64,000 nt of DNA from Streptomyces sp. Isolate_45 (GTDB taxonomy: Bacteria; Actinomycetota; Actinomycetes; Streptomycetales; Streptomycetaceae). Positions 18,101 to 28,284 of this stretch are shown here, one piece after another. A program made the position numbers and the translations under genes. The notes beneath the pieces are model-generated. The model had not been told where the DNA came from. It searched no databases and saw nothing but the letters and a program-made list of their open reading frames with translations. The stretch covers positions 1 to 64,000 of the forward strand of contig NZ_JANFAK020000015.1 in assembly GCF_024721315.2 (NCBI RefSeq), given 5' to 3'. Each line of letters begins with the position of its first letter. Positions within the stretch are counted from its first letter, which is position 1.

Positions 18101-18727
18101 ATGAGCGGCATGACGGAGAACGCGCACATCAAGGCGCTGGAGCAGATCATGCCGGCGACGCACGGCGCCGACGAGGACATCGATTGGCAGGCGGCGGAGG
18201 CCGTCTGGGGGACCCGGTTCCCGGCCGATTACGTGGCCTTCATGGGGCGGTTCGGCGCGGGTTCCATCAACGGTGAGGCCAGCGTGCTGCTGCCGCTGCC
18301 CAAGCCGGGGTTGCAGTGGGACCCGGCGGAGATGGCCGAGGAGACCGGCAACGCGCGTCAGGTGTGGGAGGTCGAGGGCGGCCGGGCCGCCTTCGACGTG
18401 GATCCCGAGTCGATCATCGCCTGGGGGGTCACGGGCGGGTCCGACATCCTGTGCTGGCTGACCTCCGACCCCGATCCGGACCGCTGGCCGGTGCTGGTGG
18501 TGGGGCGGCACACGGCCGACTCCTTCGCGGTGCACCCGTACGGCATGGCCGAATTCCTGCTGCTGCTGTGCTCCGACGAGTTCGACGTGAGCCCCGTCAG
18601 CATCACCTTCTGGGACGCGGGGCACCTGAGCTTCGTGCACTGGCGCAAGGCCCAGCGGCGTTGGCAGGAGGGCCGCAATCCCGAGACGGGCGAGCCCGAC
18701 CCGTACGCGGGCGAGTTCGCCGACTGA
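18101..18727 (+). CDS. SMI1/KNR4 (SUKH) family protein
   Basis: A 208-residue SUKH-domain protein. The family core is seen in WGTRFPADYVAFMGRFGAGS followed by a beta-rich segment including WGVTGGSDILCWLTSD and a C-terminal HPYGMAEFLLLLC. SUKH proteins in bacteria are frequently immunity proteins against polymorphic toxins; no toxin gene is adjacent, so an orphan immunity or regulatory role is possible. It is followed at once by a good terminator. Confidence 0.8.
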   Translation: MSGMTENAHIKALEQIMPATHGADEDIDWQAAEAVWGTRFPADYVAFMGRFGAGSINGEASVLLPLPKPGLQWDPAEMAEETGNARQVWEVEGGRAAFDVDPESIIAWGVTGGSDILCWLTSDPDPDRWPVLVVGRHTADSFAVHPYGMAEFLLLLCSDEFDVSPVSITFWDAGHLSFVHWRKAQRRWQEGRNPETGEPDPYAGEFAD

Positions 18728-18745
18728 TTCTTTCAGGACACCCAC

Positions 18746-18778
18746 AGCCCGTTTCCGTGGCCGGAAACGGGCTTTTTG
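18746..18778 (+). terminator. Intrinsic terminator after the SUKH gene
   Basis: An 11-bp perfect stem (AGCCCGTTTCC and GGAAACGGGCT) with a six-base loop, followed by TTTTT. Confidence 0.88.
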
Positions 18779-18992
18779 GTGTGTCTACGCGCGTCCAATT
18801 TCTCGATCATTTATCGGAAAACACCAGCGGGAAAACCAGCATTTGGAGCATTGGACATAACTTCCGACCCAATGGAATCAGCCACCCCGTCGGCAGGAGA
18901 GAATTCCGGCCAACGGGCCACGGCGGGACACCCCGGCCCCGAGCAACTCATAAGTAATAACGGGACTCAAAAGAAAATCAGGGGAACCCACC

Positions 18993-20279
18993 GTGCGAAG
19001 AAGAATGTTCGGCCCGGCCGCCTCGGCCGCCGTGCTCGGCCTCCTGCTACCGCTGTCCGGCTGCGGAGGTTCGGGCGGCGGTTCGGGCGACGACGACACC
19101 CTGCACCTGGTCGCCGCCGAGTACGGCACGACGCCGGCCACCAGCTCCAAGGCCTTCTGGGACAAGGCCACCCGCGATTTCACGGCCGCCAACCCGGACA
19201 TCAAGGTCGAGGTCCAGCTCCTCCCGTGGGCGGACATCGACCGCGAGGTCACCCGCATGGTGGGCGCCGGCAAGGCTCCCGACATGGCCCTCATGGGCTC
19301 GTACTCGGACTTCGCCGCGCAGGGGAAGCTGTATGCCGCCGACGAGCTCCTCCCCATCTCCGCGGAGGCGAACTTCCTCCAGCCGCTCGCCGAGGCCGGC
19401 ACGGTCGGCAGCACCCTCTACGGCCTGCCGTTCGTGGCGAGCAGCCGCCTCCTGTTCTACAACGAGTCCCTTTTCACCAAAGCCGGAATCCAGTCCGCCC
19501 CCAAGACCTGGACGGAGCTGAAGGCCAACGCCAAGGCGCTCAAGGACAAGGGCGTCAAGTACCCGTACGCGATGCCGCTTGGCCCGGAGGAGGCGCACGC
19601 GGAGGCGATGATCTGGGAACTGAGCAACGGTGGCGGGTTCGCCGACAGCAGCGGCAACTACAGCCTGGCCTCCGAGCAGAACGTCGAGACGTTCCGCTGG
19701 ATCAAGGAGAACCTGATCGTCCCGGGTCTGGTCGGCCCGACGCCGCCCGCGCAGCTCAACCGCGCCGACGCCTTCGCCGCCTTCCTGCGGGGCGAGGTCG
19801 GCATGGTCAACGGCTACCCGTCCCTCCTGCACGAGGCGAGCGCGAAGGGCATCGGCGTCAAGGCCGTGCCGATGCCGGTGTCGGACGACCTGGGTTCCGG
19901 GGAGAGCACCCCGACCGTGGGCGTGGCGGACTGGATGATGGGGTTCAAGCAGAACGGCAAGCGCGACCAGATCGGCAAGTTCCTGGACTTCATCTACCAG
20001 GACAAGACCCTGTCGGACTTCGCCGGCCGCTACCACCTGCTGCCGTCGACGGTCACGGCCTCGCGCACCCCGGCGGGCGGCGGACTCGCCTCCACCGACG
20101 AGGCGTTCCTGACGGCCCTGCGCGGCGCGCAGCTCTACCCGGTGAACGACCCGTCGTGGGTGACCGTCAGCGACTCCATCAAGCGGAACATCGGCCGCGC
20201 CGTGGAGCCCTCCGTCGACCCGAAGACCGTGCTCGACGAGATCGCCACGAAGGCGAACGAGGCCGGCAAGAAGCACTGA
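18993..20279 (+). CDS. Sugar-type ABC transporter substrate-binding lipoprotein (orphan)
   Basis: A 428-residue extracellular solute-binding protein of the MalE/UgpB-like group. A lipoprotein signal ends at the lipobox LSGC (Cys24), followed by a Gly/Ser linker and the bilobed binding fold, with PDMALMGSYSDFAAQGKL, GLPFVASSRLLFYNESLF and the late VGVADWMMGFKQ typical of the family. The ligand is unknown. No permease or ATPase gene lies on either side, so it must use a remote transporter, possibly with a shared MsiK-like ATPase. GTG 18993 is preceded by GGGGAA; ATG 19005 is an alternative. The 265 bp upstream are unusually AT-rich for this window. Confidence 0.9.
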   Translation: MRRRMFGPAASAAVLGLLLPLSGCGGSGGGSGDDDTLHLVAAEYGTTPATSSKAFWDKATRDFTAANPDIKVEVQLLPWADIDREVTRMVGAGKAPDMALMGSYSDFAAQGKLYAADELLPISAEANFLQPLAEAGTVGSTLYGLPFVASSRLLFYNESLFTKAGIQSAPKTWTELKANAKALKDKGVKYPYAMPLGPEEAHAEAMIWELSNGGGFADSSGNYSLASEQNVETFRWIKENLIVPGLVGPTPPAQLNRADAFAAFLRGEVGMVNGYPSLLHEASAKGIGVKAVPMPVSDDLGSGESTPTVGVADWMMGFKQNGKRDQIGKFLDFIYQDKTLSDFAGRYHLLPSTVTASRTPAGGGLASTDEAFLTALRGAQLYPVNDPSWVTVSDSIKRNIGRAVEPSVDPKTVLDEIATKANEAGKKH

Positions 20280-20312
20280 AGGACCGAAGGACCCGAAGGA
20301 CCCGAAGGACCC
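20278..20312 (+). repeat. Short tandem repeat after the binding-protein gene
   Basis: Three to four consecutive copies of a 9-base unit CGAAGGACC immediately after the stop codon. Noncoding; significance unknown. Confidence 0.6.
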
Positions 20313-20490
20313 ATCGAAGACGGGACCTTCGCCTCCCTGCCCCACCGCATCCCGTGCGGCAGAATGGCTGACGGCTCTTGATCCAAGGCCGTGGCCCAGT
20401 CGCCCGCCGAGCACCCACAAGGTGCGCGGGGCGACCGGCCTCCTGCCTCCGCTCCCCCTCCCGCTCCCCCTCCCCCCGTCCGGGGCCGGT

Positions 20491-21117
20491 TCAGCGCTGC
20501 CCGTTCTCGGTGGAGAACGCCGTCCGGTACTGACCGCAGTCGGAGTCCCAGCGCAGCGTGCCCGTGAGCGTTCCGTAGCCCGACCGGGTGAGCGACCATT
20601 CCACCGTGTACTCGCCGGTGTCGCAGGCGATCCGCTTGCCCCCCTCGACCCTCTGGCTCCCCGTCGCCGGCTGTTCGGTCAGTTCCCGGCGCACCTCCCC
20701 CGCCTTGGCGCCCTTCGCGGTGCGCAGCACCGCGTGCACGACGATCGGGTGCTTGCCGTCCTTGGTGGTCAGCGCCTTCTTCAGCAGCTTCGAGTCGGAC
20801 ACCGACCAGGCGAACTCGTACGAGGGCAGCCAGGCCAGCGTCTTCGGGTCGGGGACCTGCCGTTCGTACTCGCGGGCGCCCTCGGGGCCCGGGCCGGTGA
20901 CCGTCCTGTACTGGACGCCCGGGTGGAACCGGAGTCGGCCCTCCACCTTGTGCATGTCGTCCTTGGTCCACATCGACTTCATGGCCTTCTCACCGCCGGC
21001 CGGGTCCTGTAGGTACGGGCTGCTCGGGGCGGCCGTGGCGGCGCCCTGTCCGAGGGCGGGCGCGAGGGCCGCCACGGCGGCGGCGAGGGCGAGGGCGGCG
21101 GTACGGGTGCGGTTCAT
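20491..21117 (-). CDS. Secreted protein of unknown function
   Basis: A 208-residue exported protein with a clear signal peptide (basic MNRTRT, Ala-rich core, cleavage near ATAAPSS at about residue 29). The mature part is mostly beta/charged, with two cysteines (RIACDTGEY and DSDCGQY) near the C terminus that could form a disulfide. No family recognised. It is divergent from the class C hydrolase gene with 179 bp between. Confidence 0.72.
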   Translation of the reverse strand: MNRTRTAALALAAAVAALAPALGQGAATAAPSSPYLQDPAGGEKAMKSMWTKDDMHKVEGRLRFHPGVQYRTVTGPGPEGAREYERQVPDPKTLAWLPSYEFAWSVSDSKLLKKALTTKDGKHPIVVHAVLRTAKGAKAGEVRRELTEQPATGSQRVEGGKRIACDTGEYTVEWSLTRSGYGTLTGTLRWDSDCGQYRTAFSTENGQR

Positions 21118-21296
21118 GCCCCGCCCAACGGGGCGCCGCGGCGGGCCGGAACGACGCCCCGGGCGCGTTCACCCGTACGGAGCGGGCACGACACCCGCAG
21201 GTGACGAACTCCGGGCCGGGCGGGAGGGCGACCCCGGCGGACCTGGTTGGCTGCCGTTGAGGGCGCGGAACGAAGCGCCACCGATAGGGGGATGTC

Positions 21297-22430
21297 ATGG
21301 GTGTGACGGTGGGCGGCACGGTGGCCGCGGGCTGGGAGCCGGTCCGGGAAGCCTTCGAGGCGTTCGTGACGGCGGAACCGCACTCGCCGGAGGCCCAGTT
21401 GGCGGTACGTCACCACGGGCGCACCGTGGTCGACCTGTGGGGCGGCGAGGACACCGACGGGGACACCCTGAGCGGGGTCTTCTCCCTCATCAAGGGCGCC
21501 ACCCACCTGGTGGTGGCGCTGCTGGCACAGGAGGGCGTACTGGACCCGGAGCGTCCGGTGTCCTCGTACTGGCCGGAGTTCACCGGGCACGGCAAGGAGG
21601 GGCTGACCCTGCGGCAGCTGGTCGCGCACGGCTCCGGACTGATCGGTGTCGACGGGGGCTTCGCCTACGAGGAGATCGCGGACGACGCCGCCATCGCCGC
21701 CCGGCTGGTCGGGCAGAAGCCGTACTGGGAACCGGGTACGGCGTACGGCTACCACGCCTTCGTCATCGGCGCGCTGACCGGTGAGGTGGTGCGGCGGGTG
21801 ACGGGCAGGGCCCTCCGGGAGATCTACGAGGAGCGCGTGCGGGCCCCGTACGGGCTGGACCTGTACATGGGGCTGCCGCGGGAGTCCGAGGGTCGGTGGA
21901 AGCCGGTCCTGGAGATGCTGCCGACGCCCGCGCAGGTGGCCGTCCTCGCGGCGGGCGGACCGATGCCGGAGTTGATGCGGGTCGGCTTCAACGCGAACGG
22001 GGGGACGCCGATGGACCCGGTGACGTACGCCAACCATCCGCGGGTGCTGGCGCTGGGCCCGGCCTCGGCGGGCGGCGTCGGTACGGCGCGCGGCGTGGCC
22101 GCCCTGTACGCGGCGGCCATCAGCGGGGCGGAGGACCGGCCCGCGCTGCTGGAGCCGGCGACGGCCGCCGACGTCGCCCGCCCGCACACACCGGGCGTGG
22201 ACCGGGTGACCTCGGAGGTCGACCACTTCGGGTTCGGCTTCGAGCGGCAGCACGCGGTGGGCCCGGAGGCGTTCGGGCACTGCGGCGCGGCGGGCGGGTT
22301 GGGCTTCGCCGACCCGGTCACGGGCATCGCGTACGGGTACACCCGCCGCCGTTACGGCTTCCCGGGCGGCAAGGCCCCGGAGAACGGCCCGCTGACGGCG
22401 GCGGTGCTGAAGGTCGCGCGCGGGGCGTAG
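21297..22430 (+). CDS. Class C beta-lactamase-like serine hydrolase
   Basis: A 377-residue cytoplasmic serine hydrolase of the EstB/beta-lactamase class C fold. Nucleophile Ser63 and Lys66 are in FSLIKGAT (SxxK), the Tyr motif is in GYHAFVIG, and the HxG-like region is near the C-terminal GHCGAAGGLGFADP. No signal peptide, so it is more likely an esterase or peptidase than a secreted beta-lactamase. Start ATG with AGGGGG upstream. Confidence 0.88.
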   Translation: MGVTVGGTVAAGWEPVREAFEAFVTAEPHSPEAQLAVRHHGRTVVDLWGGEDTDGDTLSGVFSLIKGATHLVVALLAQEGVLDPERPVSSYWPEFTGHGKEGLTLRQLVAHGSGLIGVDGGFAYEEIADDAAIAARLVGQKPYWEPGTAYGYHAFVIGALTGEVVRRVTGRALREIYEERVRAPYGLDLYMGLPRESEGRWKPVLEMLPTPAQVAVLAAGGPMPELMRVGFNANGGTPMDPVTYANHPRVLALGPASAGGVGTARGVAALYAAAISGAEDRPALLEPATAADVARPHTPGVDRVTSEVDHFGFGFERQHAVGPEAFGHCGAAGGLGFADPVTGIAYGYTRRRYGFPGGKAPENGPLTAAVLKVARGA

Positions 22431-22574
22431 CCGCGGCCGATGCCCGAGCTGCCCGCGCCCGGGGGCGACGGCAACGGCAACGGCAAGCAGATCCTCCCTC
22501 GGGCGACCCCTGTTGGGCGTCGGTGATCACCTTGAGCCGCCTCCGGAGAAGCCCTTGCCCCTCGGTGGGGCTGA

Positions 22575-24008
22575 TCAGGCGGGGACGCCGGCCCGGCTCA
22601 GGACGGCGGCCATCTCGTTCACGGGGAGCGCCGGGTTCCCGCCCGCGGCGGCGGCCAGTTCGCGGAGGTGGAGGGCCTCGCGGAGTCGGTGGAGCGGCAG
22701 TCGCGGGTCGCGGGCCGCCGCCTGACGCGTCCAGACCTCGGGGTCGTGGCTGAGCCGTTCGACCAGTGCGGGCGGGGCGGCGGGGTCCCGGAGCGCCAGC
22801 CGACGGTGGTGCCCGTCCGGGTGGTCGGCGTAGCGCGCGGCGAGTCCCTCGCGGGGAAAGCGGGGGTGCGTCTCCGCCATCCACGCGGAGAACGTCCCGC
22901 CGAGCCGCGCGTACACGCGCATCAGGACGTCCTGCGGGGTGTCGGGGTGGTGGATGCCCAGGTTGGCCTCCACCACGGGGTCCTCGCCGCGCACGAGGAG
23001 GCGCAGGAGGTCGGGCGGCAGGTGCGGGCTCCGGGCGGCGGCGCGGCGGAGCACCGGGTGGGCGGAGGTCGCGGCCCGCCGCAGCACGTCGGGGTCGGCG
23101 AGGCCGTCCCGTACCCATTGCACGTCCCACCGGTCCAGGGCGCCGACCGTGAAGTCGATCGCCGTGCGCCGCTCCTCCTCCAGTTCGGGTCTGAGGGAGA
23201 CCGCGAGCCGGACGTCCTCGTCGGGGTCGACGGCGAGCCGCTCCACGAGGTCGGGCGGCAGCGACGGGTTCTCGGCGAGGGCTGCGAGGTGCGTCCGCTC
23301 GGCGACGTACCGTTCGGCGTCGGCCCGGACGAGGAGCCCGCGGCGCAGCGCCTCGGCGGCGGACTTCGGGTCCTGGAGGAGTTCGGTGGTGAGGCGGGCG
23401 TCCCGCCCGCACTCCCGCAGGGCGGCGGCCCGCCGCACCCCGGGGTCGGGATCGGTCGACAGCGCCGACCGCCGGCCCGGCGTCAGCCGCTCCCACGTAC
23501 GCACCGCGCGCAAGCGCGCCGCCGGTTCGTGGTGGGTGGCCAGTGACGCCGTGAACGGGGGCGGCAGGTGGGGGGATTCCAGCAGGGCGGTCCGTACGGA
23601 AGGCTCGGGGTCGTCGAGCAGCCGGGCGCACACGGCGTACGGCAGCGGCGGGACGGTCGTACGCGGGTCGTGCCACTCGGGGCCGTACGCGAGGGCGGCC
23701 CGCACCTTGGGTACCGGATCGTCCGCGAGCCGGGCCCGCTGTCCGGGCTCGGCCCCGGCGCTCAGCGCGAAGTCGATCCGGACGCGCGGATCGGGATGGG
23801 CCAGGATCAGCGCCACGGCCGTCCCGGGGAGCCCGGCGCGCTGGACGGCTTGGCGGGGCGGACCGTCGATGCCGCCGGGGCCGGGGCCTTCGCCGCTGCC
23901 CCCGGGGCCCTCGCCGACGCCTGAGCGCAGCAGCCTCAGTAGCAACGGTGTCGGCAGCGCCGGGTTGGCCGCGACTCCGTCCAGCGCGGATGAGTGAAAC
24001 GCGACCAT
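22575..24008 (-). CDS. Leucine-rich-variant (LRV) repeat protein
   Basis: A 477-residue all-helical repeat protein. Repeats of roughly 24-28 residues follow the pattern N-P-x-L-P-x-x-x-x-x-L-L-x-D-P-x-x-x-V-R-x-A-x-A, e.g. ENPSLPPDLVERLAVDPDED then VRLAVSLRP. This matches the LRV/HEAT-like solenoid known from Streptomyces and Azotobacter proteins; such folds bind proteins or nucleic acids. No enzymatic motif is visible. ATG 24008 preceded by GGGGAACC. Convergent with the serine hydrolase gene. Confidence 0.75.
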   Translation of the reverse strand: MVAFHSSALDGVAANPALPTPLLLRLLRSGVGEGPGGSGEGPGPGGIDGPPRQAVQRAGLPGTAVALILAHPDPRVRIDFALSAGAEPGQRARLADDPVPKVRAALAYGPEWHDPRTTVPPLPYAVCARLLDDPEPSVRTALLESPHLPPPFTASLATHHEPAARLRAVRTWERLTPGRRSALSTDPDPGVRRAAALRECGRDARLTTELLQDPKSAAEALRRGLLVRADAERYVAERTHLAALAENPSLPPDLVERLAVDPDEDVRLAVSLRPELEEERRTAIDFTVGALDRWDVQWVRDGLADPDVLRRAATSAHPVLRRAAARSPHLPPDLLRLLVRGEDPVVEANLGIHHPDTPQDVLMRVYARLGGTFSAWMAETHPRFPREGLAARYADHPDGHHRRLALRDPAAPPALVERLSHDPEVWTRQAAARDPRLPLHRLREALHLRELAAAAGGNPALPVNEMAAVLSRAGVPA

Positions 24009-24077
24009 GGTTCCCCTACCCCTGTGGTGCCGGATCGGTCCACGCACATGATCCCCGGTGTGCGGGGAGGAGCGATC

Positions 24078-24132
24078 GGGTCGGGTCGAAGCGGGCCGGG
24101 TCGGGTCGGGTCAGGTCAGGTCGGTGTGGTCA
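24078..24132. repeat. GGTCGG/GGTCAG short tandem repeats
   Basis: Repeated GGGTC and AGGTC pentamers between the LRV gene start and the end of the NTF2-like gene. Noncoding, probably slippage-derived; no function assigned. Confidence 0.5.
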
Positions 24133-24453
24133 GGCCTGGCCGGTCTCGAAGCGGCTGACGTGGCCGTCGGCGGTGACGTCGAAGCGCCAGGCGGTGCGCA
24201 TCTCGCCCCAGGTGTCGTTGCGGTAGTCGACGACGAGGGAGCGGCCGCCGTCGGCCTCGGACGTCACTGCCATGTGGCCGCCGGAGGAGAAGATCTCGCG
24301 GTCGCTCCACTGGGCGGGGTCGCGGTCCGAGCCGTCGTCGGACATGGTCGCGCCGGGGGCGAGGACCGCCTCGAAGGCGGCCCGGTCACCGGCGTTGACG
24401 GCGGCGACGAAGGCGCGGACGGTGGGGTCGGTGAGCTGGGCCGGGTCGATCAC
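24130..24453 (-). CDS. SnoaL/NTF2-like small protein
   Basis: A 107-residue cone-fold protein: a helical start (DPTVRAFVAAVNAGDRAAFE) followed by strands with the AWRFDVTADGHVSRFETGQ ending typical of SnoaL-like domains. No conserved catalytic pair is evident, so the role is unknown. GTG 24453 was chosen because AGGAGG lies six bases upstream; the upstream in-frame extension lacks domain character. Confidence 0.75.
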   Translation of the reverse strand: MIDPAQLTDPTVRAFVAAVNAGDRAAFEAVLAPGATMSDDGSDRDPAQWSDREIFSSGGHMAVTSEADGGRSLVVDYRNDTWGEMRTAWRFDVTADGHVSRFETGQA

Positions 24454-24612
24454 GGGAGCCTCCTGGTCGTGCGTACGGGACCTCGTACGGGTCCGCTGCG
24501 CGCGACCAGGGAACACCGGGGGCGGCTCCGGGGCGCCGACCCTCACCCGTTCGCCACCGGACGGCATGTCAGGGGCGGGGCGGCCGGGGGCGGTCGTCGG
24601 GACGGGCGGACG

Positions 24613-25410
24613 TCAGGACGGGTCGGGGGCGGTGCGGACCGGGAAGCCGGTGGGGCGGCCCTGTTCCTTCAGCCAGGTCAGCACCTGGTCGAGGGCGTCG
24701 ACGGTCTGCCGGCGGTCGCCGCCCCCGTCGTGGAACAGCACCGTCGGACCGTTGCCGATCTCACGCTTCACGGCCGCGACGATGGCGGCCGCGCCGGGCT
24801 TGCCGAAGTCCTTGGTGTCGACGTTCCAGCCGAGCGGGCGCATCCCGTTGGCCGCGGCGATGCGTCGGCTGTCGGGGGTGAAGGCCCCGCCCGGGGCCCG
24901 GTAGTACTCGACCTTCGCGCCCGCTCCGGCCGCTTCCTCGATCAGCCTCTTCGCGTCGAGGATCTGCGCCTGCTGATAGGCGACGGGCTTCTTGTCCATC
25001 TTCGTGTCGTGGTCCATGGAGTGGTCGCAGAGCCGGTGGCCGCCCGCGACGACCTTCTTCACGAGGTCCGGGTGGGCTTTGGCCTGGGGGCCGACCATAC
25101 AGAAGGTCGCCTTCACGTCGTGCGCGGCCAGGACGTCGAGGACCTTGGGGGTCCAGCGGGGATCGGGGCCGTCGTCGATGGTGATGTTGACGGCGTTGCC
25201 GCCGCCCTCCGAGGCGTGCGCGATGCTCTCGGGGACCACCGGGCCGGGGGATCCGGGGGCCGCGGGGGCGCCGGGGGCCGCGATGGGGTCGGTGTGGTGG
25301 CCGTCCGTTCCGACGAGTGCGGTGACTCCCCAGACGGTCGCGCCGACGGCCGCGGCCGAAGCCGCGACGGCTATCCGGCCCCGGAGACCGAGCTTCTGCG
25401 TATGCGTCAT
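24613..25410 (-). CDS. Secreted polysaccharide deacetylase (NodB domain)
   Basis: A 265-residue extracytoplasmic CE4 enzyme. An N-terminal signal/anchor (about 10-34) and a Pro/Ala linker precede the NodB domain with motif 1 ITIDDGPD (Asp79, Asp80), motif 2 HSMDH (His130, His134), motif 3 RAPGGAF, WNVDTKDF and FHDGG. Likely removes acetyl groups from cell-wall glycan or chitin-type polymers. ATG 25410 is preceded by GGGGAG at seven bases. Confidence 0.9.
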   Translation of the reverse strand: MTHTQKLGLRGRIAVAASAAAVGATVWGVTALVGTDGHHTDPIAAPGAPAAPGSPGPVVPESIAHASEGGGNAVNITIDDGPDPRWTPKVLDVLAAHDVKATFCMVGPQAKAHPDLVKKVVAGGHRLCDHSMDHDTKMDKKPVAYQQAQILDAKRLIEEAAGAGAKVEYYRAPGGAFTPDSRRIAAANGMRPLGWNVDTKDFGKPGAAAIVAAVKREIGNGPTVLFHDGGGDRRQTVDALDQVLTWLKEQGRPTGFPVRTAPDPS

Positions 25411-25749
25411 GTGTCCACTCCCCATCCGCCCTTGAAAGGGTTACGTGGGTCATGACGCCTTCGGACTTGATTGGGTTCCACCCAATTGCCCTATAAATTG
25501 CAGGTAATAAGGACTTTCGTCCTTCATAGCCGCAGATGACACGACAGACGCTCCGGACTCGACAGCCACGGTGATCCCGGTGGACCCGGACACCCCGGCA
25601 ACCCCTTCGCCATCACGACCACACGCGAACGGCGGGTCCGGCGCGGGGGTTGATCCCCGTGCCGGACCCGCCGTTCCGGTGTCCGTGGTGTGTGGTGCGA
25701 GGCGCGTGATGCGCGTGATGCGCGCCGGGTGGGTCGGTGCGTCAGCGCG
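25411..25749. other. Intergenic region between the deacetylase and exporter genes
   Basis: No gene supported. The left part is AT-rich (around 25470-25530) and likely holds the deacetylase promoter; it contains the small hairpin AAGGAC-TTTC-GTCCTT (25509-25524). The right part contains the exporter terminator listed separately. Confidence 0.6.
25628..25675. terminator. Terminator downstream of the DHA2 exporter
   Basis: A 21-bp stem including one G-T wobble (arms AACGGCGGGTCCGGCGCGGG and complement) with a 6-base loop, 75 bp past the exporter stop codon. Confidence 0.8.
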
Positions 25750-27372
<1,623 letters not shown>

Positions 27373-27400
27373 TCACTACACTGGGGAAGGTAGACGTGTC

Positions 27401-27418
27401 ACTAGCCGGTCGTCAAGT
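27401..27418. promoter_or_regulatory. TetR operator candidate 2
   Basis: ACTAGCCGGTCGTCAAGT, the inverted partner of operator 1, 46 bp away, upstream of the TetR start. Binding of TetR dimers to both could repress both genes. Confidence 0.65.
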
Positions 27419-27453
27419 AAGTACATGTGTCGTACGTAAGTGTGGGGAGAGCC

Positions 27454-28044
27454 ATGTCCAACAGCTCCAGCGGCGGTCCGCAGCAGCGGCGCGGCAACAC
27501 GCGCCAGCGCATCCAGGACGTCGCGCTGGAGCTGTTCGCCGAGCAGGGGTACGAGAAGACGTCGCTGCGCGAGATCGCGGAGCGGCTGGAGGTCACGAAG
27601 GCGGCGCTGTACTACCACTTCAAGACCAAGGAAGACATCATCATCAGCGTCTTCGACGACACGACGCGGCCGATCGACGAGCTGATCGAGTGGGCGCAGG
27701 AGCAGCCGCCGACGCTGGAGACGAAGCGTGAGGTGCTGCGCCGCTACAGCGAGGCGATGGCGGCGGGCGCGCAGCTGTACCGCTTCATGCAGGAGAACCA
27801 GGCGACGATGCGGGAGCTGAGCATCGGCGAGACCGTGAAGCGGCGCCTGTTCACCCTGGTGGAACTGCTGCGCACGGAGGAGGGCCCGCTGACGGACCAG
27901 GTCCGCTGCGTGAGCGCCCTGTTCACGCTGCACGCGGGGATGATGTTCCTCCAGCACGTGGAGGGCGACCCGGAGGAGACCCGGCAGGCGGCGCTACAGG
28001 TCGCGACGGACCTGATCACGCAGGCGCACCACGAGGGCGAGTAG
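27454..28044 (+). CDS. TetR family repressor
   Basis: A 196-residue TetR regulator. The N-terminal HTH (about 12-60) reads TRQRIQDVALELFAEQGYEK then SLREIAERLEVTKAALYYHF; the rest is a helical ligand-binding domain. ATG 27454 is preceded by GGGGAGAG at normal distance, against the earlier in-frame GTG at 27427. Probably represses the divergent exporter and itself through the paired operators. Confidence 0.93.
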   Translation: MSNSSSGGPQQRRGNTRQRIQDVALELFAEQGYEKTSLREIAERLEVTKAALYYHFKTKEDIIISVFDDTTRPIDELIEWAQEQPPTLETKREVLRRYSEAMAAGAQLYRFMQENQATMRELSIGETVKRRLFTLVELLRTEEGPLTDQVRCVSALFTLHAGMMFLQHVEGDPEETRQAALQVATDLITQAHHEGE

Positions 28045-28284
28045 TCGGTAGCGCGGCTCGGCGAGGGCCGGGACGGGCGCGACGCGCGGCTCGGTGGGCC
28101 TTCGGCGGGGATGCGGGCGCGCCCTCGGCAGGCCCTCGGCCCGCTGAGCAACCGGCTCTGCGGGGCGTCCCGTCCCTCGGTCGCCCGTCGCTTCCACCGC
28201 ACCCCTTGCCGCATGATCGTTCACGCGGTCGCGCTCCGCGCGGACGCGCGGGACCCCGGTGGACACGATGGGCGGCGAGGACAC

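Noticed and set aside
24078..24132. GGTCGG repeats as regulator binding sites
   Set aside because: Irregular phase and simple composition fit slippage better than operators.
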